From: Stieleria varia
Lineage (GTDB): Bacteria; Planctomycetota; Planctomycetia; Pirellulales; Pirellulaceae
Length of the DNA: 64,000 bases
Assembly: GCF_038443385.1 (NCBI RefSeq)
Contig: NZ_CP151726.1
Coordinates: forward strand, 3,906,001 to 3,970,000
Direction of reading: 5' to 3'
Part shown: piece after piece, positions 8,562 to 17,836 of the stretch
Position numbering within the stretch: position 1 is the stretch's first letter
Layout of the letters: every line of letters starts with the position of its first letter
Made by a program: the position numbers and the translations under genes
The notes under the pieces: generated by a model
What the model was told of the DNA's origin: nothing
What the model saw: only the letters and a program-made list of their open reading frames with translations
Databases searched by the model: none

Positions 8562-9569
8562 GTGATCACGCCCCGACTAAGAAACGGAATCATCTTTGCC
8601 GTCACCGCGCACGTGCTGTGGGGACTGTTTCCGCTGTTTTGGCGTCAGCTCTCCCAGGTCGATTCCGTCGAGCTGGTTTGCCACCGGATCATTTGGGCTA
8701 CCGTGATCTTATCGATCCTCGTCCCGATCCAGCTCCTGCGGTCCAGCCAAGACGAATTCCAAGCCTATCTCGGCAAGCTGCGGCGACCGTCGACTTGGCT
8801 GTTGCACGGCGTCGCCGGGATGCTGATCTTCGCCAACTGGATGGCCTTCATTTGGGCGGTCAATCATGGCCGTGTCTTGGAAGCCTCGCTCGGCTACTAC
8901 ATCAACCCGTTGCTGAACGTTTTGATGGGCGTTGTTTTCTTGGGCGAACGTTTGTCGCGTCCTCAATGGTTGGCAATCACGATCGCTGCGATCGGTGTTT
9001 CCGCGATGACGGCCGCAGCGGGGAAACTGCCCTGGGTGTCCCTTGTCATGGCCACCAGTTTTGCCAGTTATTCACTGGCCAAGAAAAAAGCTCAGTTGGA
9101 TTCTTTTGCCGGGCTGCTGATCGAAATGAGCGTGCTGATCGTCCCCGCGATTGTGTACGTGCTGATCGTTCACTCACGGGGCGAGGGTTCGATGGGACAG
9201 ATCTCGTGGCGCATCGATGCGTTGTTGGTCTGCGGCGGCTTAGCAACGCTTGTGCCGCTCGGATTTTTTGCCGCCGCGGCGCAGCGTACTCCGCTGGCGC
9301 TGATCGGGATCTTGCAATACGTCGGGCCCACGTTGCAGTTCTTGATCGGTGCGGTCTACCTTGGCGAAACGATGGGACGCGGTCGAGTGCTCGGATTCTC
9401 ACTCATCTGGTGCGGCTCGGCGATCTTCTTGGCCAATGCGGTACGAGCGGCAAAGAAGCAACTAAGGCAAGCCAAAACGCTACCGTCGGACAGCGTCGGT
9501 TTGGATGGTGTTTCCGGTGTTTCGCAGCATGTGGAATTGGTGACCGACGACGCGTCAGTGGACCGTTGA
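8562..9569 (+). CDS. rarD: RarD-type EamA (DMT) transporter
   Basis: This predicted inner-membrane permease of the drug/metabolite transporter superfamily has about ten hydrophobic segments. RarD features are clear: AHVLWGLFPLFWRQL near the N-terminus, VELVCHRIIWA, NWMAFIWAVNHGRVLEASLGYYINPL, LGERLS, and in the second half LGILQYVGPTLQFLIGAVYLGE-like text. The GTG at 8562 places the first helix about ten residues in, as in RarD proteins. An in-frame ATG at 8406 would add ~50 atypical residues overlapping the divergent gene. The RarD substrate is not firmly established; the name comes from a chloramphenicol-sensitivity phenotype in Escherichia coli. The C-terminal ~40 residues are polar and variable. 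Confidence 0.85.
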   Translation: MITPRLRNGIIFAVTAHVLWGLFPLFWRQLSQVDSVELVCHRIIWATVILSILVPIQLLRSSQDEFQAYLGKLRRPSTWLLHGVAGMLIFANWMAFIWAVNHGRVLEASLGYYINPLLNVLMGVVFLGERLSRPQWLAITIAAIGVSAMTAAAGKLPWVSLVMATSFASYSLAKKKAQLDSFAGLLIEMSVLIVPAIVYVLIVHSRGEGSMGQISWRIDALLVCGGLATLVPLGFFAAAAQRTPLALIGILQYVGPTLQFLIGAVYLGETMGRGRVLGFSLIWCGSAIFLANAVRAAKKQLRQAKTLPSDSVGLDGVSGVSQHVELVTDDASVDR

Positions 9570-9602
9570 ACCAGTGAACCAGTGGACCAGTGGACCGTTG
9601 AA
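9556..9602. repeat. Short direct repeats at the 3' end of rarD
   Basis: CAGTGGACCGTTGAA occurs at 9556-9570 and again at 9588-9602, with further CCAGTGAACC and CCAGTGGACC units between. The array spans the stop codon of the transporter and suggests slippage expansion. Confidence 0.7.
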
Positions 9603-9630
9603 TTTGGGCCGCGATGGAGACCATCGCAAA

Positions 9631-10530
9631 TCAGGCAACAAACTCTGTTTCCACTGTTCGAACCGAATGCAGAAACTGCTCGATCGTCGGCGTGCGGTTA
9701 TCCACGTTGGGTTGGATCGCCTGCATGATGGCCTTGGCCAATCGAGGATCGACGTTGGGGCAGACATCCGACAAAGGTCTCGGCGGTTTTGTATCGTGCT
9801 GCAAAGCCGCTTTGCCAGTCACCTCATCTCCTTGCCAAGGATGGGAGAACGCGATCAAGCAGTACGCGGTCACTCCGAACGAAAAGATATCGACCCGCTT
9901 GTCGGTATGGCGTCGACGCACGATCTCGGGCGACATGTACAACGGCGTTCCCGTCCGGTTGCCCGGTGCCATGAAGGGTGGAGTCGCGGGGACCGTCAAA
10001 CCGAAATCAATCAACTTGGTTCCGGTGGTGTCGGGCAGACAGATGAAATTTCGTGGGCAGATGTCGCGATGGATGAAACCTTGTTCGTGAACGTACTGCA
10101 ACGCTTCGGCCATGTCCCGAATCAGAATCAACCGCTTGCCGGCAACGTGATGCTCCTGCTTTTTGACGACAATGTTCTGCATGCTCGGGCCGGCGATGTA
10201 CTCCATCACCAGGACGGGTTCACCTTTGGTGGAAATTCCGACTTCGTACGTCTGCACCACCTTGGGGTGCTTCATCCGCATCGCGATCTCGCCTTCGGAG
10301 GGTTTGTTCAAACCTTTGAAGCGATTCTCAAACAGCTCCATCTTTTCGATATCGAGAATCTTGACGCCGACCAGTCGTCCGTCGTGCTTGTTGTCACGAG
10401 CGACAAAAAAGTGGGCCATCGTTCCCGTTGCGGCGGTCCGTTCTTTGGTAAACCGCGCCGCCACGTCGATCCGGCCGCCAGACCCGCCGGATCCGCCGAA
10501 CGCTGATTTGAGAGAATCAAGGAGCCCCAT
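9631..10530 (-). CDS. Hanks-type serine/threonine protein kinase
   Basis: This 299-residue soluble kinase consists of the catalytic domain alone. Visible motifs are the beta3 lysine (VGVKILD, Lys57), the catalytic loop HRDICPRN (154-161), DFG (175-177), the SPE form of the APE motif (200-202) and the following DIFSFGVTAYCL. The Gly-rich loop (about 34-41) is weak, with few glycines. No transmembrane or sensor domain follows. It begins 5 bp after the accD stop codon, so the two genes should be co-transcribed. Whether it regulates fatty-acid synthesis is only a contextual guess. It is likely active given intact catalytic residues. Confidence 0.9.
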   Translation of the reverse strand: MGLLDSLKSAFGGSGGSGGRIDVAARFTKERTAATGTMAHFFVARDNKHDGRLVGVKILDIEKMELFENRFKGLNKPSEGEIAMRMKHPKVVQTYEVGISTKGEPVLVMEYIAGPSMQNIVVKKQEHHVAGKRLILIRDMAEALQYVHEQGFIHRDICPRNFICLPDTTGTKLIDFGLTVPATPPFMAPGNRTGTPLYMSPEIVRRRHTDKRVDIFSFGVTAYCLIAFSHPWQGDEVTGKAALQHDTKPPRPLSDVCPNVDPRLAKAIMQAIQPNVDNRTPTIEQFLHSVRTVETEFVA

Positions 10531-10535
10531 GGGCG

Positions 10536-11459
10536 TTACTTTCCGCAGTAGTCGATCGCGCTGGCGATCTCGGTTTTCAAGTTCTTGCGTGGCACGATCC
10601 GATCGATGTATCCGTGTTCCAGCAAAAACTCACTGGTCTGAAAACCGTCGGGCAATTCGATTCCGATCGTTGCTTTAATCGTTCGCGGACCGGCAAATCC
10701 GATCAAGGCCTTGGGCTCGGCAAAAACCAAGTCTCCCAACGACGCAAAACTTGCTGCTACGCCACCCATCGTGGGGTTGGTCAAGACACTGATGAAAAGA
10801 CCGCCTGCCCGATCATACCTCGCCAATGCAGCGGACACCTTGGCCATTTGCATCAACGACAGGATTCCTTCGTGCATCCGCGCACCGCCCCCGCTGGCGC
10901 TGATGATGATCAGCGGCAAATTCTGTTCCGTCGCATGCTCGATCAACCGCGTCAAACGCTCCCCGACCACCGACCCCATGCTGCCCATGATGAATGCACT
11001 ATCGGTCACGGCAAACGCGACCCGGCGTGCTCGGATCATTCCGGTCCCGGTCAACGCGGCGTCCGTCAGTCCGGTCCGCTCCTGCTCGCCCTTGAGCCGG
11101 TCGGCATAGCGACGGCGATCGGAGAATTCCAGCGGATCGGTCGGCCTCAAGTGCTCGTTCATGGCCTCAAAGGTGCCTTCGTCCAACACCTGGGCGATCC
11201 GCTCCACCGCAGAAACATAGAAGTGGTATTCACACTTGGGGCAAACGTTCAGCCGCTGCTGGACCTCTTTTTTGTAGATCGATGCGTTGCAGCCGGGACA
11301 CTTCAGCCACAGCCCCTCAGGTACGCCTCGCTTCTTTGGGGGCACAGCTTTACTCTCCGTTTGGGAATTGGATTGCGGGCTGTCCCCATTTTCGGCGGGG
11401 AAGCCGGCCGCCGAATCGGCGTCGGGATGGGAGTGGTTGGTCGAATCGACGGTGGCCAT
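10536..11459 (-). CDS. accD: Acetyl-CoA carboxylase carboxyltransferase subunit beta
   Basis: AccD transfers the carboxyl group from carboxybiotin to acetyl-CoA, giving malonyl-CoA for fatty-acid synthesis, in a complex with AccA. The start at 11459 (MATVDSTNH) gives 307 residues; an upstream in-frame Met would add 24 untypical residues. After a low-complexity N-terminal tail comes the four-cysteine zinc ribbon (LKCPGC...VCPKCEYHF) and then the carboxyltransferase fold with [20 protein letters not shown] and FAGPRTI. The 3' neighbour is the kinase gene, 5 bp away. accA is not in the window. Confidence 0.95.
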   Translation of the reverse strand: MATVDSTNHSHPDADSAAGFPAENGDSPQSNSQTESKAVPPKKRGVPEGLWLKCPGCNASIYKKEVQQRLNVCPKCEYHFYVSAVERIAQVLDEGTFEAMNEHLRPTDPLEFSDRRRYADRLKGEQERTGLTDAALTGTGMIRARRVAFAVTDSAFIMGSMGSVVGERLTRLIEHATEQNLPLIIISASGGGARMHEGILSLMQMAKVSAALARYDRAGGLFISVLTNPTMGGVAASFASLGDLVFAEPKALIGFAGPRTIKATIGIELPDGFQTSEFLLEHGYIDRIVPRKNLKTEIASAIDYCGK

Positions 11460-11814
11460 ACGCAATTTAAAACAAAGATCTTGGTAATTGTTCTCAGGTG
11501 AGCTCGGTCTGAGCAGGGTCGGGAACCACACTCGCCGAAAGACGCGTTGTGTCGCCCAGGAAAAATTCGCTGACGCAAAGGGACCGATTTGGGCGACTCA
11601 GATACTTTACTCGTTTTCCCAGATCTTGGCTGCCTCTATTTGAACCCGCACAAGACGGTCGATTCGCCAGAATCCCCCGCCACCGAGCCCCCTCACGCCA
11701 GACCTCCTGGCGCAATCCACTTCGCCTGATCACCGCTGGTACGTTCCCACGATTAAATCGATTAAATTACCTCCCCCACTCCTGATTCCTCCCCAACCGG
11801 TCTCATCAATCACA
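11460..11814. other. Divergent promoter region between accD and pyruvate carboxylase
   Basis: These 355 bp lie between the 5' ends of two carboxylase genes. A short AT-rich direct repeat (GATTAAATCGATTAAATT, near 11751-11768) sits about 50 bp before the pyruvate carboxylase start and could be a regulator site or promoter element. Nothing else is identifiable. Confidence 0.4.
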
Positions 11815-14800
11815 ATGACGATTCGTCCCATTCGCAAGCTTTTGGTCGCAAACCGCAGTGAAATCGCCACCCGAGTCTTTCGCAGTGCCACCGAACTGGG
11901 GATCCGAACGGTCGCCATCTACTCCTACGAAGACCGTTACGCTCTGCACCGCTTCAAAGCCGATGAGGCCTACCAGATTGGGGAGCCCGGGGAGCCCATT
12001 CGCTCCTACCTGAACATCGACGCAATCGTCGCTCTTTGCCAAAAATACGACGTGGACGCGGTTCACCCCGGATATGGATTCCTTTCCGAAAACCCCGAAT
12101 TTGCCCGTGCGCTCGAGGAAGCCGGCATTCTCTTCGTCGGTCCCAGCGTTCGCTCCCTGGAGCAACTTGGCGACAAGACTTCGGCACGCGAATTGGCCGA
12201 GAAAGCGGGCGTTCCAGTGCTGGGCGGCAAGAACCAAGCCCTCACCGGCCCCGATGAAGCCCTGGAGATCGCGGAATCACTCGGTTTCCCGATCATCCTG
12301 AAAGCAGCCAAGGGCGGCGGCGGTCGTGGCATGCGTGTGGTGCAAAACGCGGAGGAGTTGCCCGCTGCCTTGGAAGCCGCCCAACGCGAAGCCAAAACGG
12401 CTTTCGGCAGCGACGAAGTCTTCGTGGAACGCTTCGTCCAACGTGCTCGTCACATCGAAGTCCAGATCTTGGGCGACGGAAAAGACATCGTGCACCTCTA
12501 CGAACGAGACTGCAGCGTCCAACGTCGGCACCAAAAGGTAGTTGAGATCGCACCTGCGCCGAATCTGGACCCAACGATCCGCGAAGAACTCTGCCAAGCC
12601 GCACTGAAAATCGGACGCGCCGTCGGTTCGGGTGACTCGGGTGGCTCCTGCTACGAAAACGCCGGCACGGTCGAGTTTCTCTACGACGTCGATGCACAAG
12701 AATTCTTTTTCATCGAAGTCAACCCGCGCATCCAGGTCGAACACACTGTCACGGAAGAAGTCACCGGCATCGACATCGTCAGCAGCCAAATCCGGATCGC
12801 ACAAGGATACCCGCTCGTCAGTGACGAAACCTGCATTCCTCCCCAGTCGCAAATCCGCACCAGCGGCTTTGCGATGCAGTGCCGCGTCACCACGGAAGAT
12901 CCCGCGAACCAGTTTCGCCCGGACTACGGACGCATCAGCCACTATCGCAGCGCTGCAGGCATGGGCATTCGTTTGGACGCCGGCACCGCGTTCAGCGGCG
13001 CCGTGGTCAATCCGTTCTACGACTCGATGCTGGTCAAAGTCACCGCGCGGGCACCTTCACTCGCCGCGGCCGCATCGCGCATGGATCGATGCCTCCAAGA
13101 GTTTCGCATCCGCGGTGTCAAAACCAATATTCCGTTCTTGATCCAGTTGATCAACCATCCGACGTTCCTCGCCGGCGAAGCGACCACGAGGTTGATCGAT
13201 CAGACACCAGAACTGTTCGAGCTGCCCAAACGCCGCGATCGCGCGACCAAAATCCTGACCTTCCTCGGCGAAACCATCGTCAATGGCAACCCGCTGGTCG
13301 CCGATCGTCCCGTCGCCCTCCGCCGCGAGCCCGCGCCCGTCCCTGAGCTTTCCCCCAAAGCCCATCCGACCAAAGGCACCCGGGATATCTTCAAGAGCGA
13401 AGGGGTCGACGGTCTGGTGCGGTGGATCGGGAAACAAAAAGGCCTGCTGTTCACCGACACCACGATGCGTGACGCGCACCAATCGCTGCTGGCAACGCGC
13501 GTGCGGACTTACGACATGCTCCGCATCGCTCCGGCATACGCCCACCTGACACCACAACTTTTCTCGCTCGAAATGTGGGGCGGAGCAACGTTCGATACCT
13601 CGATGCGTTTCCTCAAGGAGTCTCCTTGGCAACGACTCGCCGACTTACGTGAATCTGTCCCCAACATCTTGACGCAAATGTTGCTGCGAGCCAGCAACGC
13701 CGTCGGATACACCAACTACCCCGACAACGTGGTGCGTCTGTTTGTTCGCGAAGCCGTTCAGGCGGGGATGGATGTCTTTCGTGTTTTCGATGCCCTCAAC
13801 TGGCAAGAAAACATGCGGGTTGCCATGGAAGCCGTGATCGAGGAAGGCGGCATCTGCGAAGCATCGATCTGCTACACCGGTGACCTGCAAAACCCGCGAC
13901 GCAGAAAATACGACCTTGCCTACTACATCGATCTTGCCAAACAACTCGAGCGCATGGGCGCCCACTTGCTGGCGATCAAAGACATGGCGGGGCTGCTCAA
14001 ACCGGGCGCCGCCATCACCCTGATGCGTGCGCTGCGCAACGAAGTCGGCTTGCCGATTCACTTGCACACTCACGACACAGCAGGCATCCAAGCGGCAACG
14101 ATTCTGGCGGCTGCCGACGAAGGACTCCAGATCGCCGACGCCGCCTTGGCTCCGCTCTCCGGCGGTACCAGCCAAGTCAACTTGAACACGCTGGTCGAGT
14201 CGTTGCGTGACACGCCACGCGAATCGGATCTCAACACACAAGCCCTGACTCAACTGGCGACCTATTGGCAAGCCGCACGTGAGTTCTACTTGCCATTCGA
14301 AAGCTACGTGCTGCCCGCCACGGGTGACCTCTACGAACACGAGATGCCCGGCGGCCAGTACACCAATCTATTCCAGCAAGCACGAGCGTTGGGGCTGTCC
14401 GACCGTTGGGCGGAAGTCTGCCAGCGCTACGCAGAGGTCAATGAGCTGTTCGGCGACATCGTCAAAGTCACGCCCACGAGCAAAGCCGTCGGCGATATGG
14501 CGTTGTTCTTGGTCGCCAACGAAATGGCCGCCCAAGACGTGCTGACCAGCAGCAAAGCCCTCGCCTATCCTGGCAGCGTGATCGATTTGCTCGCCGGACG
14601 AATGGGGCAACCACCAGGCGGATTCCCAGACAACGTGCTGAAAGTCGTCTTGGGTGATCAAGCACCCGATACTGGACGCCCGGGAGCATCGATGCCCGAC
14701 GCGGACATCGCCGATGCCCGCTCGATCGCGGCCAAAGCACTGGGGGAATCCGAAAGCGATCGCGCCGCGGTGACCCAGATTCTGTACCCCAAAGTCTTCG

Positions 14801-15285
14801 AGGACTTTGCCAAGCACCGTGGCCTCTACGGTGACGTCGCACGCCTGCCCACACCGAACTTCTTTTACGGCCAACAGCCCGGCGAAGAAATCGCGGTGGA
14901 TATCGAAGAAGGCAAGCGGCTGATCATCAAGTTCCTCGCCGTCGGACAACCGCACCCCGATGGCACGCGAACGGTGTTCTTTGAACTCAACGGACAACCA
15001 CGCGAAATCACCGTCGTGGACAAGTCGCTCGAACCCGACACCAAAGCCGCGATCAAAGCCGACCCGAGCAACCCCAACCAAGTCGCCGCCAGCATGCCCG
15101 GCATGGTGATCACGGTCGCGGTGGGCGAAGGTGACAAGGTCAAGGAGGGTCAAAAGCTGATGGTGCTGGAAGCCATGAAGATGGAGACGACCATCAACGC
15201 GCCGGCGACCGGAACGGTAAAAACCATCCAAACGCCTCCCGGCACGCAAGTCGAAGCCGGCGACCTGCTGGCGATCATCGAGTGA
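11815..15285 (+). CDS. pyc: Pyruvate carboxylase
   Basis: This 1156-residue single-chain anaplerotic enzyme makes oxaloacetate from pyruvate, bicarbonate and ATP. Three domains follow in order. Biotin carboxylase (about 1-460) has LLVANRSEIATRVFR, the Gly-rich ATP loop KAAKGGGGRGMR and FIEVNPRIQVEHTVTEE. Carboxyltransferase (about 530-1000) has FTDTTMRDAHQSLLATR, LEMWGGATFD and HLHTHDTAG. The biotin carrier domain ends the protein with LEAMKME (biotinyl Lys1122). Length and order match the alpha-type pyruvate carboxylase family. The gene is divergent from accD. The Shine-Dalgarno site is weak. Confidence 0.96.
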   Translation: MTIRPIRKLLVANRSEIATRVFRSATELGIRTVAIYSYEDRYALHRFKADEAYQIGEPGEPIRSYLNIDAIVALCQKYDVDAVHPGYGFLSENPEFARALEEAGILFVGPSVRSLEQLGDKTSARELAEKAGVPVLGGKNQALTGPDEALEIAESLGFPIILKAAKGGGGRGMRVVQNAEELPAALEAAQREAKTAFGSDEVFVERFVQRARHIEVQILGDGKDIVHLYERDCSVQRRHQKVVEIAPAPNLDPTIREELCQAALKIGRAVGSGDSGGSCYENAGTVEFLYDVDAQEFFFIEVNPRIQVEHTVTEEVTGIDIVSSQIRIAQGYPLVSDETCIPPQSQIRTSGFAMQCRVTTEDPANQFRPDYGRISHYRSAAGMGIRLDAGTAFSGAVVNPFYDSMLVKVTARAPSLAAAASRMDRCLQEFRIRGVKTNIPFLIQLINHPTFLAGEATTRLIDQTPELFELPKRRDRATKILTFLGETIVNGNPLVADRPVALRREPAPVPELSPKAHPTKGTRDIFKSEGVDGLVRWIGKQKGLLFTDTTMRDAHQSLLATRVRTYDMLRIAPAYAHLTPQLFSLEMWGGATFDTSMRFLKESPWQRLADLRESVPNILTQMLLRASNAVGYTNYPDNVVRLFVREAVQAGMDVFRVFDALNWQENMRVAMEAVIEEGGICEASICYTGDLQNPRRRKYDLAYYIDLAKQLERMGAHLLAIKDMAGLLKPGAAITLMRALRNEVGLPIHLHTHDTAGIQAATILAAADEGLQIADAALAPLSGGTSQVNLNTLVESLRDTPRESDLNTQALTQLATYWQAAREFYLPFESYVLPATGDLYEHEMPGGQYTNLFQQARALGLSDRWAEVCQRYAEVNELFGDIVKVTPTSKAVGDMALFLVANEMAAQDVLTSSKALAYPGSVIDLLAGRMGQPPGGFPDNVLKVVLGDQAPDTGRPGASMPDADIADARSIAAKALGESESDRAAVTQILYPKVFEDFAKHRGLYGDVARLPTPNFFYGQQPGEEIAVDIEEGKRLIIKFLAVGQPHPDGTRTVFFELNGQPREITVVDKSLEPDTKAAIKADPSNPNQVAASMPGMVITVAVGEGDKVKEGQKLMVLEAMKMETTINAPATGTVKTIQTPPGTQVEAGDLLAIIE

Positions 15286-15360
15286 GCCGCCAAACCGATC
15301 CCCAAAACGCCCTTACGCGGATAGAACTGTCGATTGAGTACGTTGTACAATTCTTGTGAG

Positions 15361-15475
15361 CCGATGGCGCTAGCCACGGGCTTCGAAGGGATGAGTCATC
15401 CCCACAAAGCCCGCCGCCAACGCCGTCGGCCTACTAAATCGACAGCCTGCTAGCCCGTCGGCAACGCTCGGGCTA
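15361..15475. repeat. Palindromic intergenic sequence before the tRNA gene
   Basis: The region between pyc and the tRNA carries GGCGCTAGCCACGGGCTTCG, related to the core of the hairpin family, and a small hairpin (TAGCCCG at 15451-15457 and CGGGCTA at 15469-15475, followed by AAAA). It may be a degenerate repeat copy. A role as pyc terminator is possible but unproven. Confidence 0.5.
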
Positions 15476-15520
15476 AAATGAATCGTCAGTCAAGGTCGTT
15501 TCAGAACGTCCGTAAACCAA

Positions 15521-15593
15521 GGGGTTGTAGCTCAGCTGGGAGAGCGCTGCGTTCGCAATGCAGAGGTCGAGAGTTCAAATCTCTTCAGCTCCA
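15521..15593 (+). tRNA. tRNA-Ala (anticodon CGC)
   Basis: The 73-nt sequence folds as a full cloverleaf: acceptor GGGGTTG pairing with CAGCTCC, D-arm GCTC...GAGC, anticodon stem CTGCG/TGCAG around the loop TTCGCAA, variable AGGTC, and T-arm GAGAG-TTCAAAT-CTCTT. The anticodon CGC (15554-15556) reads GCG alanine codons. CCA is not encoded. The integrase gene begins 121 bp downstream in the same direction, so this is the probable attachment site of the island. Confidence 0.95.
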
Positions 15594-15667
15594 ATAGAAG
15601 TAAACTACGGTCGAGTCACGACTTACGTGACACCGGCGACGTGCCGTGCGACCCGCTTTCAAACTCG

Positions 15668-15690
15668 TTAATGGTAATCGATACCATTAA
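15668..15690. promoter_or_regulatory. Palindromic operator-like site upstream of integrase
   Basis: Two 9-bp arms (TTAATGGTA and TACCATTAA) flank ATCGA, ending 24 bp before the integrase ATG. The symmetry and position suggest binding of a dimeric regulator, possibly one of the small HTH proteins of the island. Binding is inferred. Confidence 0.55.
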
Positions 15691-15714
15691 TGCCAATCGA
15701 AAGAGGGTGACGCG

Positions 15715-16899
15715 ATGTCACGACGCAAACGAAGTGTTCCTGAGATGAAGTACCACGTCTCCGGACAAGCACGTGTTTTCCTGGATGGCCGCTACTTCTA
15801 TCTCGGTCCCCACGGCTCAGCAGAAGCTCAAGCCCGCTACGACACATTGGTCTCCGAGTACTTAGCCGACGGCCGGAAGATCCAGCCAGTGGTGGCCACG
15901 TATCAGTCCGACTGCGTGATCACGGTCCAAAATGTGACGGCTGAGTATCGCCGCGAGATCGATGCTCGTGAGCAGCAATTGGGACGCTACCGGCATCTGT
16001 GCACGTTGCTGGAGGACGAATACGGCGATTTACCTGCGGTAGAATTCGGCCCAAGGCGCTTGGCGGAACTGCGGGATCTATTGGTTGCCACCGGCAATGC
16101 ACGAAAGACAATCAATCACTACATCACTGTGATTGTTAGAATCTTTCGACACGCAGTTTCACGCGAACTAATCGACGTGAACGTGTTCCAGCGTCTTGAA
16201 ACACTAGACCCCCTCAAGCGCGGACAGACAACGGCCGCAGAATACAAAGAACGCTTGCCAGCGGATTTGGCCATCGTGAAGGCAACTGCCGAGTTCTTGT
16301 CGCCGCAAGCACGGATGATTATCACGCTGCAAATCGCGACAGGAATGCGTCCGAAAGAGGTCTTTTCGATGCGGCCGCGTGACATTGACCGTAGCGGTGC
16401 GGAGTGGTTCTACCGACCGCAAAGCCACAAAACCCAAGCACATGGCGTTGTGCGAGCGGTACCGATCGTCGGAGCCGCCAGGGAAGCTCTGACGCCTTTT
16501 TTGCTTCGCGACGCCGACTCATTCTGCTTCAGTCCGGCGGAGTCAGCCCAGTGGTTCCGAGACCAACGAACCGCCAAACGCAAGACACCGCCTCGGCATG
16601 GGAACTGCGTCGGAGACGTTCGAGTTGCGAATCCAAAGCGTCAGCCCGGGACGAAGTTCAACAAGGACTCTCTCAACCGTGCAGTGCGGAGAGCCTGTGA
16701 AAAAGCGAAGGTTCCACGATGGACGCCCTATCAGTTGAGGCATCTAGCGGCCACCGCGGTCGCAGAAGCGATCGGAATCGAAGGCGCCCGTGCTTTGCTG
16801 AGCCACAGATCGACAAGAATGACTGAACAGTACGTTCATCAACAGCAGGACGAAGCCAAAGCAATCGAGGCGGCCTGGGTCGCTCCATCGATCGGCTAA
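15715..16899 (+). CDS. Tyrosine recombinase (island integrase)
   Basis: This 394-residue site-specific recombinase has an N-terminal arm-binding region and a core-binding SAM-like domain (about 75-170). The catalytic domain (about 180-390) shows the first arginine in TGMRPKEVFSMRPRDID, the H-x-x-R box as LRHLAAT, the following LLSHRSTRMTEQYV with a His and the nucleophilic Tyr. Such enzymes integrate mobile elements into tRNA genes. The adjacent tRNA-Ala, read toward this gene, supports that role. I could not find a second copy of the tRNA 3' end later in the window, so the other boundary of the island is undefined. It is preceded by a 23-bp palindrome. Confidence 0.93.
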   Translation: MSRRKRSVPEMKYHVSGQARVFLDGRYFYLGPHGSAEAQARYDTLVSEYLADGRKIQPVVATYQSDCVITVQNVTAEYRREIDAREQQLGRYRHLCTLLEDEYGDLPAVEFGPRRLAELRDLLVATGNARKTINHYITVIVRIFRHAVSRELIDVNVFQRLETLDPLKRGQTTAAEYKERLPADLAIVKATAEFLSPQARMIITLQIATGMRPKEVFSMRPRDIDRSGAEWFYRPQSHKTQAHGVVRAVPIVGAAREALTPFLLRDADSFCFSPAESAQWFRDQRTAKRKTPPRHGNCVGDVRVANPKRQPGTKFNKDSLNRAVRRACEKAKVPRWTPYQLRHLAATAVAEAIGIEGARALLSHRSTRMTEQYVHQQQDEAKAIEAAWVAPSIG

Positions 16900-17447
16900 G
16901 AGTCGAGTCAGCAACAAAAGTGTACACAATCCGCCATAATCTTGGCGGATTGTCAGATAATCACCATTTGTGCTCGCTTGACGTACAGATGAAACGAATT
17001 TAGGTACAGCTTAACCGACTCGTGAGAGAATCCTTAATGCCCAATCCAAACTCTCGTAGTTCGTCCGTTGAGCTTTGATTGATTCGATTCTGCACTGACA
17101 TCACAGGCTCCCACGGTGACGCTGCGGCTGAAACAGATTACGCGATTCTCCGTCGCCCTCCCCCGCTTCCCGGTCGCCAGCAAGGCAGTGAATTGGCACC
17201 GAGAGTGGCGTAGTAGCTTCGCCGTAAAGGATTTCCAAATCTCTTTCGGGTTTTTTGACCCGCGATCGACAAATGCGCTCACGGGTAACTCTAGTGGTCC
17301 CGCGTCCGGGGTGGCGGGGCTTTTCCAATTCGATCGCCCGTACTTTGACGCCTCATTGCATTTATTGCATTTTGACAACACGACTGGAACAAGCGAGCGA
17401 CCTGAGACCAGAGATCGGTAAAGCGGATTTGCTTGTCTCGCGCTTAC
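16900..17447. other. Non-coding region with a hairpin after the integrase
   Basis: About 550 bp contain an 11-bp perfect hairpin (ACAATCCGCCA 16926-16936, TGGCGGATTGT 16943-16953) shortly after the integrase stop. It lacks a T-run but could still limit readthrough. Open frames on both strands between 17034 and 17420 conflict with one another and have no recognisable product; I treat them as non-coding or remnant. Confidence 0.5.
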
Positions 17448-17729
17448 TCAATCACGCGCTGCGTTGTGTGAGGCGATCATGTAACGAATGGCCTGCTGAG
17501 GAGTCAATGACGGCAGCTTCCTCAATTCCTTCTCGAACTCATCAGGAGTGCAGGTTGCATACAACGCACGGAGCGCGTCCCCAGTCTTCCGGGCATTTTC
17601 GATGGCGACTCTCATCGCTTCGATCGTATCACGATGAGAAGCGGCTACGAGATCGATCAACTCGCGACGCCCACCATCGCCAGTTACTTGCTTGAATTGG
17701 AAAAGAATAAGTTTGGATTCGTGCATCAT
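17448..17729 (-). CDS. Small hypothetical island protein
   Basis: A 93-residue, probably helical protein that I do not recognise. Its start (MMHESKL) is preceded by AAGGA about 8 bp upstream, a good ribosome binding site. The body is amphipathic (DLVAASHRDTIEAMRVAIENARK) with no cysteine or nucleotide-binding motif. It lies 107 bp downstream of the polymerase-like gene on the same strand and may belong to the same transcription unit. Confidence 0.6.
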   Translation of the reverse strand: MMHESKLILFQFKQVTGDGGRRELIDLVAASHRDTIEAMRVAIENARKTGDALRALYATCTPDEFEKELRKLPSLTPQQAIRYMIASHNAARD

Positions 17730-17836
17730 ACTGATCCTTGAGAGAGTGTTTCGAAGACTTCGTTTCTGGTGACTGTGTTCTGAGAGGCCGAACTGATGAT
17801 CCGGCGGAAATCGGTTTAACCTGCTTGGGAAACCGC

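Noticed and set aside
8618-9577. 319-residue Arg-rich frame inside rarD
   Set aside because: Out-of-phase shadow of the transporter; composition is unlike a real protein.
9574-10506. 310-residue frame antisense to the kinase
   Set aside because: Kinase motifs on the minus strand are unambiguous; the antisense product has no family.
12277-15249. Long minus-strand frames within pyc
   Set aside because: Antisense shadows of a confidently identified pyruvate carboxylase.
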